Assembly: GCA_003225335.1 (NCBI GenBank)
Contig: QHZE01000420.1
Location: forward strand, 1 to 33,157
Origin: Acidobacteriota bacterium
Lineage (GTDB): Bacteria; Acidobacteriota; UBA6911
Direction of reading: 5' to 3'
Length of the DNA: 33,157 bases
This document shows, one piece after another, positions 32,272-33,157 of the stretch. The notes under the pieces are model-generated. The model was given only the letters and a program-made list of their open reading frames with translations, was not told where the DNA came from and ran no database searches. The translations under genes were made by a program, and so were the position numbers. Position 1 is the stretch's first letter. Each line of letters begins with the position of its first letter.

Positions 32272-33157
32272 TTACACGACCGGCGGGGGTTGCTGATTAA
32301 GCTCTATACGGGACGGATCAATCACCGCGGCTCCGTGAGCCGTGGGAAACCAGAGCCTGCCGTCGCGCCCCTTCCAACCCGCCGGCTGGCGGCCGCCGTT
32401 GCATTCCAGAGTGAGCAAGCCATCGTTTTTTCCGCAAGCGACCGAAGTAAGCCAGCGAGCCTTTCCATTGGCAAAATCATTCAACTCTTGGCGCTTGACC
32501 CGATAGATTCCCCTGTTGCAACTCATCCAGAAATAACCGCGCCCATCTTCCAGAATCTGGAACACGCCGTTGTTGAAGAGACCATTTTTCGTGGTGTAAC
32601 AGGTAAAGCGGCTATCCTTGAAGCGGCCGAGGCCACCATCATAAGTGCCGATCCAGAGAATCCCGTCAGCATCTTCATAGAGCGCTCTGATGTGATCGCT
32701 CGCCAATCCATCCTGTTCGGTGTAGGACCTAAACTGGCTCTCAGCGTAGCGGGTGAGTCCGCCCCAGGTTCCGAACCAGAGTTGGCCGGCGCGATCCTCC
32801 ACAATTGCTTTCACCTCATTGCCGGCCAGGCCGTCCTCCGTGGTATAGCGAGTGTAGCGGCCACCCTCATATTTGATGAGACCCTTACTCGTGCCAAACC
32901 AAAAATGCCCTGCCCGGTCCTGGTGAATGACCCAAACTGCGTCACTGAAAAAGCCATCGGGGTCGGGATATGCGGTCAACCGGCGGTTCCTGCCGGAGTT
33001 GCGATCGCAATCGGACAAAAAATATCGGTTGAAGCGACACAGGCCTAGAGTGGTCCCGATCCACATATAGCCCTCACGGTCCTCGTAAAACGTCGTGACA
33101 AAGTCCGAAGCCAGACCGTCTTTCATCCGGTAATGAGTAAAGCAGCCGTCTTTATAT
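32272..33157 (-). pseudogene. Two-component-regulator-type propeller sensor, truncated at its C-terminus (runs off right edge)
   Basis: The frame is open across the right edge; the start lies outside the window. The ~295 residues are classic reg_prop blades: GLASDFVTTFYEDREGYMWIGTTLGLCRF, AGHFWFGTSKGLIKYEGG, AGQLWFGTWGGLTRY, DGILWIGTYDGGLGRF, GRGYFWMSCNRGIYRV, then LWFPTAHGAAVIDPSRIELNQQPPPVV. In intact proteins this last segment leads into a Y_Y_Y domain, a membrane helix and a histidine kinase or cyclase. Here a stop follows directly after PPPVV, and unrelated sequence replaces the rest. It is probably a decayed sensor; a stand-alone propeller is less likely. Confidence 0.75.

Noticed and set aside
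31435..33048. 537-codon plus-strand frame across SpoIID, the gap and the propeller
   Set aside because: It crosses two recognisable genes in wrong frames and has no coherent domain; the length is due to GC bias.

Overview
The window looks like a chromosomal piece of an uncultured, GC-rich, Gram-negative bacterium, most probably an acidobacterium. The evidence is the recG-rsmD-coaD gene set, an Oar-like TonB-receptor remnant, a 'two-component regulator propeller' protein, VIT/von Willebrand A and giant TPR envelope proteins, and intergenic gaps packed with short hairpin repeats. This assignment is inference. No rRNA, tRNA, transposase, phage gene or CRISPR array was seen.

Left part (1-4680): a housekeeping block on the minus strand holds recG, rsmD and the start of coaD, which runs off the left edge. 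It is interrupted between rsmD and coaD by a plus-strand ECF-type sigma factor and a small unknown minus-strand ORF. coaD has a good sigma-70-like promoter of its own. Next (4681-9356) come a repeat-rich gap with a nested cruciform, a lipoprotein with a pseudopilin-like C-terminus, a C39-like cysteine peptidase, and a convergent OmpA-family coiled-coil protein.

Middle (9357-15373): a tightly coupled operon encodes three successive HlyD/MacA-type adaptor proteins (two ATGA overlaps) followed by a MacB-type permease with no ATPase domain or ATPase gene. A MgtC/SapB membrane protein follows.

Right part (15703-31951): a large set of co-oriented envelope genes. In order these are a membrane-anchored beta-propeller, a secreted VIT/vWA protein with macroglobulin-like C-terminal domains, a 2402-residue TPR protein, a membrane-anchored unknown protein, a minimal penicillin-binding transpeptidase, and a SpoIID/LytB protein. 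Overlapping or near-contiguous ends link several of them. Together they suggest a periplasmic scaffold tied to peptidoglycan, somewhat like the yfa/mag (alpha-2-macroglobulin) operons but without the macroglobulin. This is the best candidate for an undescribed system. The right edge (31952-33157) is decayed: a TonB-receptor fragment abuts a propeller-sensor gene cut off just after its propeller.

Nearly every gap is filled with inverted repeats whose arms are tandem units of about 7-9 bp, from at least ten sequence families. In places these repeats reach into coding sequence: they supply part of two signal peptides, and they occupy the ribosome-binding position of rsmD and the MacB permease.
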